Shown here: positions 24,324 through 34,485 of the stretch, one piece after another | Layout: the number at the start of each line of letters is the position of its first letter | How positions within the stretch are numbered: the stretch's first letter is position 1 | Source: Streptomyces natalensis ATCC 27448 | Lineage (GTDB): Bacteria > Actinomycetota > Actinomycetes > Streptomycetales > Streptomycetaceae | NCBI RefSeq assembly: GCF_000935125.1 | Contig: NZ_JRKI01000017.1 | Span: forward strand, 186,001-250,000 | DNA: 64,000 nt | Reading direction: 5' to 3' | Program-made: the position numbers and the translations under genes | The notes under the pieces: model-generated | What the model was told of the DNA's origin: nothing | Seen by the model: only the letters and a program-made list of their open reading frames with translations | Databases searched by the model: none

Positions 24324-25493
24324 ATGAACGATCTTGCCCCCGCCGTGGTTCCCGGCCCGAGCCGCGCCGCCGCTTTTCCGGCCGCGCTGCGCCGCGCCGC
24401 GCCCGCGCTGGCCGGCTATACGGCGGTCCGGCTGCTGGGCGTGCTGGTGCTCGTGGTCTGGTCGAGCGCCGAGGGCAAGGACTGGCACACGCTGCTGAGC
24501 GCGCGCTGGGACGCGCTCTGGTACACCGGCATCGCCGAGCACGGTTACGGCCACACCCTTCACCTCGCCAACGGCGCCGTGCACTCCGACCTGGCGTTCT
24601 TCCCGCTGTTTCCGTGGCTGGAGCAGGGCCTGGCGGCCGTGACGCCGCTGTCGGCCGCGGACGCCGGACTGGCGGTGGCCTGGTGTGCTTCGCTGGCCGC
24701 GGCCTGGGCGCTGTATGCGACCGGTGAGCGGGTGCACGGCCCGCGGACCGGGGTGGCACTGGCCGCGCTGTGGGCCGCCCTGCCGGTCGGCGTCGTGCAG
24801 TCGATGGCGTACTCGGAATCGCTGTTCACCGCACTCGCGGCCTGGGGCGTGTACGCCGTACTGACCGAACGCTGGGTGGCGGCGGGCGTGCTGGCCTCGC
24901 TGGCGGGGCTGACCCGGCCGGTGGGCGCCGCGGTCGTGGCGGCCGTATGGATCACCGCCGCGGTGACGCTGTGGCGCGCCCGCTCCGACGGGATCCGCGC
25001 GGCCCTGCGGGCGCACCGCGGACTGCCGGCGGGCGTTCTGCTCGCCCCCCTCGGCTGGTGCGGCTATTTCCTGTGGGTGGGCGCGCGGCAGGGCAGTTTC
25101 ACCGGCTATCTGGACGTCCAGGGCGGCTGGGGCAACGGCTTCGACGGGGGCGTGGCCTTCACCCGGTTCCTGTGGCAGCTGCCGCCCGCCGCCGGGCTCG
25201 GTCTCGCGCTGGGCGTGGCGCTGGTGATCTGGCTGTACGTACGCGGCGTACGGCGGGGCCAGCCACTGCCGCTCGCGGTCTACGGCGGGACCGTCCTCCT
25301 GATGGCGCTGACCGCCAAGGGCTACTTCGGCTCCAAACCGCGGCTGATGATGCCCGCCTATCCGCTGCTGCTGCCACTCGCGGCCGGGCTGGCGAGATGG
25401 CGGCCGGCGCGGTCCTGGCTGGTCGTCGGGCTGGTGGCGGCCGCATCGGCGGTCTACGGGGCGTTCTGGCTGAACGGTTCCGGGCCCCCGTGA
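24324..25493 (+). CDS. PIG-V-like membrane mannosyltransferase
   Basis: 389 aa, about nine membrane helices. The first extracytoplasmic loop has WDALWYTGIAEHGYG and later FFPLFPWLE, close to the W-D-x-x-W/H-Y-x-x-I-A signature of GPI mannosyltransferase II (PIG-V, GT76)-related proteins of actinomycetes. These use a polyprenyl-phosphate mannose donor outside the membrane. The acceptor here is unknown, possibly a secreted glycoprotein or lipoglycan. ATG 24324 is the first good start after the divergent promoter. Confidence 0.78.
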   Translation: MNDLAPAVVPGPSRAAAFPAALRRAAPALAGYTAVRLLGVLVLVVWSSAEGKDWHTLLSARWDALWYTGIAEHGYGHTLHLANGAVHSDLAFFPLFPWLEQGLAAVTPLSAADAGLAVAWCASLAAAWALYATGERVHGPRTGVALAALWAALPVGVVQSMAYSESLFTALAAWGVYAVLTERWVAAGVLASLAGLTRPVGAAVVAAVWITAAVTLWRARSDGIRAALRAHRGLPAGVLLAPLGWCGYFLWVGARQGSFTGYLDVQGGWGNGFDGGVAFTRFLWQLPPAAGLGLALGVALVIWLYVRGVRRGQPLPLAVYGGTVLLMALTAKGYFGSKPRLMMPAYPLLLPLAAGLARWRPARSWLVVGLVAAASAVYGAFWLNGSGPP

Positions 25494-25770
25494 CCGACGG
25501 GACGAACAGAAGTTCCCCCGTTGTGAACCCCCGTGCGGGCAAACTTCCCGCGACGCCCGCGGAAAGCACGGATAAACGCCTCCGGAGAAAAACGGATAAC
25601 TGCTCGCGGCACCGACACGCGGAGCACCCGCCGGGGATTCGGAAACGCGCCGAATTCCGTTCCAAAACCCGTGGGCAACATCACGCTTGAGACGCATTCC
25701 ACATCACATCGTCATTACAAAGCGCACAGTTTGACCAGGCACCTACATCACACGCGGTAACGTCCATTGA
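25494..25770. other. AT-richer upstream region of the PAP2 gene
   Basis: 277 bases of clearly lower GC than the surroundings, with CATTACAAAGCGCACAG followed by TTGACC at 25731. It probably carries the PAP2 promoter; no gene recognised on either strand. Confidence 0.45.
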
Positions 25771-26808
25771 GTGCGTACCGATGACAAGCTCGACCAGATG
25801 GAGGAGCGCCCGACCGACCGCGTTCAACCGCCCCCGATGACCCCGACCCGCCTGTGGCTGTTCGGCGGCACGCTGGCGGTGTATCTCGCGATCGTGATCG
25901 GCGTGCTGACCACGTCATGGTTGGTCACCCTCGACTGGCAGGTCATGTTTTTCCGGCCCTACAAGCAGTGGCCGGAAATCCACGCCTTCCTCGACTACTT
26001 CGTGGTCCTGGGCCAGCGCGGCCCGACCGCGGTGGCGGTGGCGGCCTGGCTGGGCTGGCGCTGCTGGCGCCAGCGCAACCTCCACCCGCTGCTGGTGCTC
26101 GGCGCCTCGCTGCTGCTGCTGAACATGACCGTGGGCGCCGCCAAGATCGGCATGGGCCGGCTCGGTCCGCACTACGCGACGACCGTCGGCGCCAGTGAGA
26201 TGTGGCTGGGCGGCGACATATTCCCGTCGGGCCACACCGCGAACGCCGTGGTCACCTGGGGTGTCCTGGCCTATATCGCGACCACCCCGCTGCGCCGCCG
26301 CATCCTGTCGGTGATCGCCGCACTGGGCGCGCTGGGTGTCGGCATGACCACCGTCTACCTCGGTACGCACTGGGTCAGCGATGTGGTGCTCGGCTGGGCC
26401 GCGGGCCTTCTGGTGCTGCTGGCGATGCCCTGGCTGGAGCCCGGCATCACCTGGGTCGAGGACCGCCTGATGGGCATCATCCTGCGGCTCTGGCTGCGGC
26501 TGCGCCCCGATTCGCTGCGCGGCCCGCTCCCGGTCGGTGTGCCGGCCCCGGGGTTCTCCCGGCGGCGCCTGACGCCCGAGGGAGACGTGCTGGTGCGCGA
26601 GACCATCGGCGCCGGCACGGTCGGCCGTACCGCCCCCGGACGCCCCCAGGACGGCTGGCCGCACCACGCGACGCGCCCGTACGCCATCCGCTCCGAGCGC
26701 TCCCCGGCCGCCCCCACGGGCAGCCGCCGCCCGCCGCACGCGGACCGCGTCCCGCGCACCACTCCGCTCAGCCCGGCCTCCGGCCGCGGCCGCAACACCA
26801 CCGGCTGA
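25771..26808 (+). CDS. PAP2-family membrane phosphatase
   Basis: 345 aa. Five or six membrane helices in the first 240 residues. Of the three PAP2 motifs, motif 2 PSGHTAN is exact and motif 3 is present as YLGTHWVSDVVLG with the nucleophilic His and Asp; motif 1 is degenerate (KIGMGRLGP instead of KxxxxxxRP). The last ~105 residues are an Arg/Pro-rich, probably disordered cytoplasmic tail. It likely dephosphorylates a lipid or polyprenyl pyrophosphate; the weak motif 1 makes activity less certain. Start is GTG 25771. Confidence 0.83.
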   Translation: MRTDDKLDQMEERPTDRVQPPPMTPTRLWLFGGTLAVYLAIVIGVLTTSWLVTLDWQVMFFRPYKQWPEIHAFLDYFVVLGQRGPTAVAVAAWLGWRCWRQRNLHPLLVLGASLLLLNMTVGAAKIGMGRLGPHYATTVGASEMWLGGDIFPSGHTANAVVTWGVLAYIATTPLRRRILSVIAALGALGVGMTTVYLGTHWVSDVVLGWAAGLLVLLAMPWLEPGITWVEDRLMGIILRLWLRLRPDSLRGPLPVGVPAPGFSRRRLTPEGDVLVRETIGAGTVGRTAPGRPQDGWPHHATRPYAIRSERSPAAPTGSRRPPHADRVPRTTPLSPASGRGRNTTG

Positions 26809-26853
26809 CCGCCCGGCAGACCGCGGGGCCGGTACGCACACCCTCACCCCGCA

Positions 26854-26897
26854 CCGAAGGCCCCGGCCGCTCCTTCACGAGCAGCCGGGGCCTTCGG
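26854..26897. terminator. Bidirectional terminator hairpin
   Basis: CCGAAGGCCCCGGC (26854-26867) pairs perfectly with GCCGGGGCCTTCGG (26884-26897) between the convergent PAP2 and I78 genes. Confidence 0.87.
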
Positions 26898-26923
26898 CGT
26901 CTTCGGCGAGCGGTCGGCGGCCG

Positions 26924-27139
26924 TCAGCCCTGCCAGCTGCGGTGCACCACATCGTCCTTCACCTCGAAGTTGATCCGGCCGACGAGGTATTCCATGGTGA
27001 TGATCGCCCCCGGCGGCAGCGACCGGACGGTGGTCCAGCCGCGCTCGCGGGCCCGCTCCTCGGCGGCCTGCCGGGCAAGACCCACATAAGCCTCGATGTC
27101 GTCCTGCGGTTCGCTGGGAAGATCCGGTACGGGTGCCAT
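26924..27139 (-). CDS. Small I78-family peptidase inhibitor
   Basis: 71 aa from ATG 27139 (MAPVPDLPSEPQDDIEAYVG). The C-terminal half, RGWTTVRSLPPGAIITMEYL and then GRINFEVKDDVV, matches the I78 (potato-inhibitor-I-like) family common in Streptomyces. No signal peptide, so it may act on intracellular or leaking proteases. The SD is weak, and a longer frame to 27217 is open but unlike the family. A near-palindrome GGTCACACTTGTGTCAC lies at 27219-27235. Confidence 0.78.
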   Translation of the reverse strand: MAPVPDLPSEPQDDIEAYVGLARQAAEERARERGWTTVRSLPPGAIITMEYLVGRINFEVKDDVVHRSWQG

Positions 27140-27514
27140 GCCAGCCACCGTAGGTGCCCGCGGCGTTACGCGGAAGGCCCGCCCGGCGCACACTTCGGTG
27201 TCCGTACGGTCCGTCATTGGTCACACTTGTGTCACAGCCGACGCTGCGGCGTTTGCGGTAACTTCCTCACCCGTACGAGCCGTGTGGTGCGGCAAACGGG
27301 TGGAAAACAATGCGGCCGGAATTCCTCCCTTGATCACCGGCTAATCCCGGCACCGGCCCGGCACCGGCCCGGCGCCGGGGATCGCACCGGAGCCCGGGAA
27401 TTCGACCGGCCCCGCCGCGGGAATCCCCTCCCCCGGTCACAATTACCGCCGGGCGAATATGGCCGGACGAGACACAGCCCACGCACATTTCCCGCACATC
27501 CTGTGGCCCGGGGT
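27140..27514. other. Intergenic region with near-palindrome and GC repeats
   Basis: 375 bases. It contains GGTCACACTTGTGTCAC (27219-27235), similar to the 18-bp palindrome at 14020, and tandem GGCACCGGCCC units near 27350-27375. It should hold the I78 promoter and the end of the GT4 operon transcript. No gene recognised. Confidence 0.45.
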
Positions 27515-28510
27515 CTACGGCCGCTCCCGGCGGACGGGCCCCTCGGACAGCCCCTGGTCCTCCGTACCGGTGAACCGCAGCGCCAGGTCGTTGTCGAGGG
27601 TGTAGTACGGCTTGACCTTGACCTGCCCGGCCGCCGTCGGCAACGGCAGTGCGGGATAACGGAAGATCTGTTTCTTGTCCGGTACGTCGTCCAGGAGGCG
27701 GGCTATGCGCACCGGGTGGGCGTCCGCGGCGGGGCGCAGCCACAGGTCCCACGGCTCGCCGCCGTCCGGCCCGGTGCCGGCCAGTTCCTCGTGGGTCAAC
27801 GTGAAGGTGAAGTCCGGGCCCTCGATGTCCAGCGGGACGGTGACGGCGGGCGCGGCGTCGTCCACGGCCCGCGTGGTGCGCCGGGCGCGCGCCTCGGCCC
27901 GGGCACCGGCCGCCGGGGAGGCGCCGTAGAGCCGGCCGGAGACCGTGATGCCCTCGGGCGTCACCCGGATGTCGCCGGCCTCGGCGTGCGGGCCGCGCAG
28001 CCAGCTGCGCAGGGCGAGATTGCCGAATTTCGTGGCGTACGGAATGCGCACGCCGAGCCGGCCGATACCGGCCAGCGGGCGGCGGTCCACCAGGGAGCGC
28101 AGATCGTTGATGCCGGGCAGCAGGCGCCGCGGGTCCGAGCCGTCGCCCAGGTCGGCGTAGGCGTTCCAGCGGCCCTCGGCGAGCGCGACGGTGCTGGGCA
28201 GGACGGCGCGCAGCCGGCCGGAGCCGTTCGGGCCCAGCGGCAGCCGGACCTCGTCGTCGACGCCGTCGCCGCCGCGCAGCCGCAGCACCAGGGCGGCGTT
28301 CCAGGAAGTGGGGGCGGACTCGGGGGCGTTCAGGTCGAAGGTGAGGCCGCCGGCGGAGTCGGCGATGCAGTCGGCCCGCAGCTCCACCGGAGCGGCGGCC
28401 GCGGCCTGGGGTTCCTGGTCGATGACCGCATCCTTCGTCGGGGGTGTCGGGGTCGTCGTGGAGCTCATCGGCGTCGTGGGGGTCCCGGGCGTGGTGGTCG
28501 AGGCGGTCAT
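27515..28510 (-). CDS. Unknown protein coupled to a glycosyltransferase
   Basis: 331 aa, no signal peptide or membrane helix. A Thr/Pro-rich N-terminus (about 35 residues) is followed by two all-beta looking halves (LTFDLNAPESAPTSWNAALV ... GRWNAYADLGDG, and ITVSGRLYGAS ... EPWDLWLRPAAD). The beta repeats faintly recall accessory domains of TagF-like polymer glycosyl/glycerol transferases; this is weak. The ATG overlaps the GT4 stop (ATGA 28507-28510), so both probably build or modify the same cell-surface glycan. Confidence 0.6.
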   Translation of the reverse strand: MTASTTTPGTPTTPMSSTTTPTPPTKDAVIDQEPQAAAAAPVELRADCIADSAGGLTFDLNAPESAPTSWNAALVLRLRGGDGVDDEVRLPLGPNGSGRLRAVLPSTVALAEGRWNAYADLGDGSDPRRLLPGINDLRSLVDRRPLAGIGRLGVRIPYATKFGNLALRSWLRGPHAEAGDIRVTPEGITVSGRLYGASPAAGARAEARARRTTRAVDDAAPAVTVPLDIEGPDFTFTLTHEELAGTGPDGGEPWDLWLRPAADAHPVRIARLLDDVPDKKQIFRYPALPLPTAAGQVKVKPYYTLDNDLALRFTGTEDQGLSEGPVRRERP

Positions 28511-29763
28511 GCCGTGCGCACCCCTCTCACCGCGCGGGCGGCGTCCTTGGTGGCGTAGACGCCGCTGAGCAGCGCGCCCCGGGTGCGGTGCCAGGTGCCG
28601 CGCAGGCGGTGGCCGCGGCGGCGGGCGAGCAGTTCGCCGAAGAGGGCTTCGTGGCGTCCGGCGACGACGGCCGGATCAAAGCGGCCGGAGGCGGCGAGCG
28701 CGGCGCGGCCCATCCGCTTGCGGGCGCCGTCGTCGTTGATCAGCTCCAGCAGCGCGCCGGCCAGCGCGGGGGGATCGCCGACCGGTACGAGCCGGCCGTC
28801 CACCCCGTCGTCGATGATCTCGCCGGGGCCGTGCGGACAGTCGGTGGCGACGACCGGGAGGCCACAGCGCATGGCCTCCACGATGGTCATCCCGAAGGCT
28901 TCGAGGCTGGAGGAGACCGCGGCGATCGAGCCCTTGGGCCACTCGGGCTCCAGGGGGCTGGCCGGGCCCATCAGGAAGACGTGGTTGTACAGGCCGAGTT
29001 CGTCTATGAGCGCGCGCAGCGCCGCCTTCTCCACGCCGCCGCCGTATATCCGCAGCCGCCAGTCGGGGCGCTGGGCGACGACCTCGGCGAAGGCGCGGAC
29101 CAGGATGTCGTAGCGCTTGGCGCGGGCCAGCCGGCCGGCCGCGACGACCCATTTGCTGCCGCCGTCGGCGGGCTGGACGCCGGGGGCGGGCACGCTGTTG
29201 GGCACCGCCGCTATCCGCACGCCGGGCAGCCGCAGCGCGCCGCGGTAGGCGCGGGCGTCGGCCTCGGTGACGGTGGTGACCGCGTCCAGCCGCGGATAGG
29301 CGCCGCGCAGCGCGAGCCGGAGCTCCCGGGAGTGGGTGTTCAGGGTCAGATGCTCCTGCCCGATCCGCACCGGCCCGCGCCGGGCCTGCCGGGCGATGTG
29401 GACGTTCAGTCCGGGGCGGGTGCCGACGACCACGTCCGCTTCGAGGCGGCGCAGATGCTGGGCGATACGGCGGTCGGTGAGCTCGCTGTACTGGGCGTGG
29501 CGGCGCTCGGCGGCGGGGAACACCTTGGCGGGCCGCCGGTGCGCCGGGTCGGCGCCCTCGTAGCCGGGGCCGTCCTCCCTGAGGTCCACCAGATGCCGCA
29601 GCGTGACCCCGGCGCCGAGGCCGAGGACCGGGGTGTCGCGGTGGCGCAGTACGGAGACGATCTCGACGTCGTGCCGCTCGGCGAGCGTATGGGCCAGGTT
29701 GAACGTGGTGCGGATCGTCCCCCCGATCCCGTACGCGTTGTGTAGCAGGAATGAGATGTGCAT
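28507..29763 (-). CDS. GT4-family glycosyltransferase
   Basis: 418 aa, two Rossmann-like halves of the GT-B fold. N-terminal HNAYGIGGTIRTTFNLAHTL is the glycine-rich acceptor-side loop; the C-terminal half has VAAGRLARAKRYDILVRAF and the E-x7-E motif in EAFGMTIVEAMRCGLPVVAT. It transfers a sugar from a nucleotide donor at the cytoplasmic face. The first gene of a two-gene operon with the unknown 27515-28510 gene. The low-GC stretch around 29895-29925 (TTCCTTAAAAGTTAGG) lies upstream and may include the promoter. Confidence 0.85.
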   Translation of the reverse strand: MHISFLLHNAYGIGGTIRTTFNLAHTLAERHDVEIVSVLRHRDTPVLGLGAGVTLRHLVDLREDGPGYEGADPAHRRPAKVFPAAERRHAQYSELTDRRIAQHLRRLEADVVVGTRPGLNVHIARQARRGPVRIGQEHLTLNTHSRELRLALRGAYPRLDAVTTVTEADARAYRGALRLPGVRIAAVPNSVPAPGVQPADGGSKWVVAAGRLARAKRYDILVRAFAEVVAQRPDWRLRIYGGGVEKAALRALIDELGLYNHVFLMGPASPLEPEWPKGSIAAVSSSLEAFGMTIVEAMRCGLPVVATDCPHGPGEIIDDGVDGRLVPVGDPPALAGALLELINDDGARKRMGRAALAASGRFDPAVVAGRHEALFGELLARRRGHRLRGTWHRTRGALLSGVYATKDAARAVRGVRTA

Positions 29764-29979
29764 CCGTCCCCGTGTCCCCTGGTCTTCCGTTTTCCGGCCG
29801 TGCCCGGACTCCGCGCGGACGACATCCCGCGCCCCCCGACGGCGTCATACGTCCGGCTGCTGAACGGTTGGACACCGCAAAGGAGTTCCGGGTTGGGGGG
29901 TTTCGCCAAGTTGTTCCTTAAAAGTTAGGTCATCGGTAGCGACGGAAGGGAACCTTCCGGGACCGGATCGCATCCTCCG

Positions 29980-30792
<813 letters not shown>

Positions 30793-30906
30793 CTACCGAA
30801 ACCGATCATTCACGACCGCTTTTCCCCCACTCGCCGCCCTTCTTCGCTGTGCGTCGTTTGGTTCGATTCTGTTCCCGTCCGCGCGTGACTCCGGCCGCAG
30901 GTCACC

Positions 30907-30934
30907 CGTTGTCCTTGTAGGAGCCGGGACAACG
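30907..30934 (+). other. Stem-loop ahead of the 30967 gene
   Basis: CGTTGTCC (30907-30914) pairs perfectly with GGACAACG (30927-30934) around a 12-base loop containing TAGGAG, ending 32 bases before the GTG start. It may shape the 5' leader of the next gene; no known riboswitch was matched. Confidence 0.4.
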
Positions 30935-30966
30935 CCCGGCAGCCGCTCAGAGATCGAGGAGCCCCC

Positions 30967-31785
30967 GTGCCGCGCATGCTCGACGTCAGCGACGAGGTCC
31001 GCGCCGAGATCGGCGACGAAGAAGCCGATCGCCTGCTGGACGGTGGCGACGCCCCCGGAAGCTACGACTGCACGTCATGCCGCACCCCCGGCGACAGCGA
31101 GCAGGAGCGCACCAGCACCGTCCTGTTCGTGGGCGAGGAGACCGCGGTGCTCGCGTTCGCGCACGCCACCTGCATCCCCTCGCAGGTCGTCCCGGTGTCG
31201 GAGGAGCAGCTCAAGGGCGCCGTCCGCTCCATCACCGGCAAGGACGACGACACCGCCCACACCCCCGTGCAGGAGCCCGGCCCCGTCGCCCCGCCGCCCG
31301 CCGGCGAGCATCAGGCGACCCTGGGAATCACCTGCGGCCTGGTGCTGATCGAGGGCGAACTGCGCCCGGCGCTGGTCGTCGAGCCCAACGGCCCCATCGC
31401 CCGCCCCGGTTCGATGAGCCAGCAGGACGAATTCCTCCCGCTGCTGCGGGAGCAGGGCTTCGGCAATGTGACGGACATGAACCAGCTCCCCGCCCCCAAC
31501 CCGGGCTGGTCCGCCCTGCTGGCCATGGGCAAGCTGCACGCCGTGCTCCAGCCGGGCTCGGCCGGCAACCAGTCCGCATGGTGGCAGGCACATCAGCCGC
31601 TGGCGGTCTCCGAGGGCTGGCGCGCGGCGGCCAACAAGGCGCAGGCCGTGCTGATGTACGCCGCGCCCGCGGGCACCATCGGCCACCAGCCGCGCGAGGA
31701 CCTGATGCGCCAGGCGCTGGAGCAGGCCGCCGCCCAGGGCGTGCTGGTGGCCGCGGCGATGCCGCTGGCCGGCACCGCCGCCTGA
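30967..31785 (+). CDS. Conserved Streptomyces protein of unknown function
   Basis: 272 aa, no signal or membrane helix. GAGGAG precedes GTG 30967; ATG 30976 is an alternative. The N-terminal part has a CTSC pair (YDCTSCRTPGD), perhaps a zinc site together with the later ATC, then STVLFVGEETAVLAFAHATC. A Pro/acidic linker (about residues 95-115) joins a second domain beginning TLGITCGLVLIEGELRPALV. I recognise the architecture only as a lineage-specific conserved protein. Confidence 0.6.
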   Translation: MPRMLDVSDEVRAEIGDEEADRLLDGGDAPGSYDCTSCRTPGDSEQERTSTVLFVGEETAVLAFAHATCIPSQVVPVSEEQLKGAVRSITGKDDDTAHTPVQEPGPVAPPPAGEHQATLGITCGLVLIEGELRPALVVEPNGPIARPGSMSQQDEFLPLLREQGFGNVTDMNQLPAPNPGWSALLAMGKLHAVLQPGSAGNQSAWWQAHQPLAVSEGWRAAANKAQAVLMYAAPAGTIGHQPREDLMRQALEQAAAQGVLVAAAMPLAGTAA

Positions 31786-31903
31786 GCCCGGCCGCAGCCA
31801 CCGATCGCGGGAGCGACGCCGCCTGATGGGCGGTATTGCCCCGCGATCGGCCCTTTCCGGCCGAAAGCCGCACCCTCCGGGCACCGGGGTCGTTTGCAGA
31901 TAC

Positions 31904-32236
31904 GTGCACGCATACGACCCCTCCTCCCGCGCCCCGTACCACCCGATCCCCGGCATGCGCCCGTCGCACGAGCCCGGGGGGCACTCGCCGGACCGCGCCT
32001 CGGGCACCCCGATCTATGACGCGCTCTACGCCGAGTACCGCCGCTCCTTCAAAGCACTGCCCGGGGACCGTACGGACGAGGCGGAGGTCCCCGAGTCGCT
32101 GCGCGGCAACTGGAACCGCACGACGGCCTCCACGGGCCACTGGGAGGTCGTGGGCCGCCAGCCCTACCACCCCCGGGGCCATATCCCCGCGGCCCTTCCC
32201 CCGGGCCAGCGCGACGCCCGTTCCCAGGGCCGCTGA
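31904..32236 (+). CDS. Small conserved protein of unknown function
   Basis: About 110 aa if GTG 31904 (VHAYDPSSRAPYHPIPGMRP) is the start; ATG 31955 is the alternative, and neither has a good SD. The conserved-looking core is GTPIYDALYAEYRRSFKALP followed by W-N-R and HWEVVGRQPYHPRGH, then a Pro-rich end. Codon use (GC at third positions) supports coding. No domain is recognised. Convergent with der across a very strong hairpin. Confidence 0.55.
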   Translation: MHAYDPSSRAPYHPIPGMRPSHEPGGHSPDRASGTPIYDALYAEYRRSFKALPGDRTDEAEVPESLRGNWNRTTASTGHWEVVGRQPYHPRGHIPAALPPGQRDARSQGR

Positions 32237-32252
32237 ACCCCGCACGGACACG

Positions 32253-32287
32253 ACGGCGCCCGGACCCCGCCGGGGTCCGGGCGCCGT
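32253..32287. terminator. Strong bidirectional terminator before der
   Basis: Perfect 16-bp stem: ACGGCGCCCGGACCCC (32253-32268) with its complement (32272-32287), loop GCC, between convergent genes. Confidence 0.9.
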
Positions 32288-32297
32288 GCTGCCGCCG

Positions 32298-33758
32298 TTA
32301 CTTCTTCCTGCCGCGCTTCTCGCGCACCCGTACCGAGATGTGGACCGGCGTCCCCTCGAAGCCGAACTCCTCGCGCAGCCGCCGCTCGATGAAGCGGCGG
32401 TAGCCCGCCTCCAGGAAGCCGGAGGCGAAGAGCACGAAGCGCGGGGGCCTGGTGCCGGCCTGGGTGCCGAAGAGGATGCGGGGCTGCTTGCCGCCGCGGA
32501 TCGGGTGCGGGTGGGAGGCGACGATCTCGCCGAGGAAGGCGTTCAGCCGGCCCGTGGGGATACGGGTCTCCCAGCCGGCCAGCGCCGTCTCGATCGCCGG
32601 GACCAGCTTCTCCATGTGGCGCCCGGTGCGCGCGGAGACGTTCACCCGCATCGCCCACGGGATCTGGACGAGATCCCGCTCGATCTCCCGCTCCAGGTAG
32701 AAGCGGCGCTCCTCGTCGAGGGTGTCCCACTTGTTGTACGCGATGACCAGGGCGCGCCCGGCCTCCACGGCCATCGTGATGATCCGCTGGTCCTGGACGC
32801 TGATGGACTCGCTGGCGTCGATCAGGACGACCGCCACCTCGGCCTTCTCCACGGCCGCCGCGGTGCGCAGCGAGGCGTAGTAGTCGGCGCCCTCCTGGAG
32901 GTGCACCCGGCGGCGGATACCGGCGGTGTCCACGAACTTCCAGGTCTTGCCGCCCAGTTCGATCATCTCGTCGACCGGGTCGCGGGTGGTGCCGGCGATC
33001 TCGTTGACGACCACCCGCTCCTCGCCGGCGACCTTGTTCAGCAGCGACGACTTACCGACGTTCGGGCGGCCGATCAGTGCGATCCGGCGGGGGCCGCCGA
33101 GGGCGGCGCCGAAGGTCTGCGCGGGTGCCTCGGGCAGCGCCTCCAGCGCGGCGTCGAGCATGTCGCCGGTGCCGCGGCCGTGCAGCGCGGAGATCGGGTG
33201 CGGCTCGCCCAGGCCCAGCGACCACAGCATCGCGGCGTCCGCCTCGCCGGACGGGCCGTCGACCTTGTTGGCGACCAGCACGACGGGCTTGCCGGCGCGG
33301 CGCAGCAGCTTGACGACGGCCTCGTCGGTGTCGGTGGCGCCGACCTTGGCGTCCACGACGAAGACGACCGCGTCGGCGGCCTCGATGGCGAACTCGGCCT
33401 GCATCGCCACGGAGGCGTCGATGCCGAGCACGTCCTGCTCCCAGCCGCCGGTGTCGACGACCTTGAAGCGGCGGCCGTTCCAGTCGGCCTCGTAGGTGAC
33501 GCGGTCGCGGGTGACGCCCGGCTTGTCCTCGACGACCGCCTCGCGGCGGCCGATGATGCGGTTCACCAGCGTCGACTTGCCGACATTGGGGCGGCCGATG
33601 ACGGCGAGGACGGGCAGCGGACCGTGTCCGGCCGCCGCGATGTCACCCTCGACCTCTTCGAGGTCGAAGCCCTCTTCCGCGGCGAGCTCCATGAACTCCG
33701 CGTACTCGGCGTCGCCAAGCGCACCGTGCTCGTCGCCGGTGGGGGTCTGGTCGTTCAT
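32298..33758 (-). CDS. der: Ribosome-assembly GTPase Der (EngA)
   Basis: 486 aa with two tandem GTPase domains. Domain 1 has [11 protein letters not shown] and DTGGWE, domain 2 [18 protein letters not shown] and NKWD; a C-terminal KH-like domain ends in KRGRKK. Der is needed for maturation of the 50S subunit. An N-terminal acidic extension of about 50 residues is usual in actinomycetes. It is last of the run cmk-plsC-like-der on the minus strand; the 58-base gap to plsC suggests co-transcription. Confidence 0.96.
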   Translation of the reverse strand: MNDQTPTGDEHGALGDAEYAEFMELAAEEGFDLEEVEGDIAAAGHGPLPVLAVIGRPNVGKSTLVNRIIGRREAVVEDKPGVTRDRVTYEADWNGRRFKVVDTGGWEQDVLGIDASVAMQAEFAIEAADAVVFVVDAKVGATDTDEAVVKLLRRAGKPVVLVANKVDGPSGEADAAMLWSLGLGEPHPISALHGRGTGDMLDAALEALPEAPAQTFGAALGGPRRIALIGRPNVGKSSLLNKVAGEERVVVNEIAGTTRDPVDEMIELGGKTWKFVDTAGIRRRVHLQEGADYYASLRTAAAVEKAEVAVVLIDASESISVQDQRIITMAVEAGRALVIAYNKWDTLDEERRFYLEREIERDLVQIPWAMRVNVSARTGRHMEKLVPAIETALAGWETRIPTGRLNAFLGEIVASHPHPIRGGKQPRILFGTQAGTRPPRFVLFASGFLEAGYRRFIERRLREEFGFEGTPVHISVRVREKRGRKK

Positions 33759-33816
33759 GAAGTCCGTTCCTCGTTCATCATCGTCATCGGTGGGGCACTG
33801 GTACGCGCCCCACTAC

Positions 33817-34485
33817 TCAAAGTGTCGGTCGGCGCCCGGTCAGGCGCCTGGCCTCGGCCAGGTGGGCGGTCAGCCGCTCCTGGATCCGTACGGTCGCCTC
33901 GTCCAGCGCCTTACGGGTGCGCCGCCCGCTGCCGTCGCCCGCCTGGAAGCCGTCACCGAAGACGACATCGACGCGGCCGCGCAGCGGCGGTATGGCCGGG
34001 TTCAGCCGGCTGGTGCGGTCGGTGCTGCCGAGCACCGCGACGGGCACGACCGGAGCCCCGGAGCGCACCGCGAAGTACGCCAGCCCGGCGCGCAGCGACG
34101 CGAAGTCACCCTCGCCGCGGGTGCCTTCGGGAAAGATCCCCAGCACACCGCCGCGCTCCAGCACACCGACCGCGTCGGTGATCGCCTTGCGGTCGGTGGC
34201 GTCGCGGTCCACCTTCAGCTGCCCGATACCGCGCAGGAAGGGATCCAGCGGGCCGACGAAGGCTTCCTTCTTGATGAGGAAGTGCACCGGCCGGGGCGCG
34301 GTGCCCATCAGCATCGGGCCGTCGATACCGTGCGAGTGGTTGACGGCGAGGATCACCGGGCCCGCGGACGGCACCTTCCAGGCGCCCAGCACCCGCGGCC
34401 GCCACAGCCCGTACATCAGGCCGATGCCGATCCGCCGGCCGACCGCGGCGCCGGCCTCGCTCGGCGCCCTGCCGGATTCGGTCAC
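33817..34485 (-). CDS. 1-acylglycerol-3-phosphate acyltransferase (PlsC-like)
   Basis: 222 aa. The acyltransferase box H-x4-D is NHSHGIDG (catalytic His and Asp) and the phosphate-binding box is FPEGTRGEG. It transfers a fatty acyl group to lysophosphatidic acid or a related acceptor at the inner membrane face. The GTG at 34485 overlaps the cmk stop (GTGA), the common cmk-plsC-der order of actinobacteria. Confidence 0.9.
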   Translation of the reverse strand: MTESGRAPSEAGAAVGRRIGIGLMYGLWRPRVLGAWKVPSAGPVILAVNHSHGIDGPMLMGTAPRPVHFLIKKEAFVGPLDPFLRGIGQLKVDRDATDRKAITDAVGVLERGGVLGIFPEGTRGEGDFASLRAGLAYFAVRSGAPVVPVAVLGSTDRTSRLNPAIPPLRGRVDVVFGDGFQAGDGSGRRTRKALDEATVRIQERLTAHLAEARRLTGRRPTL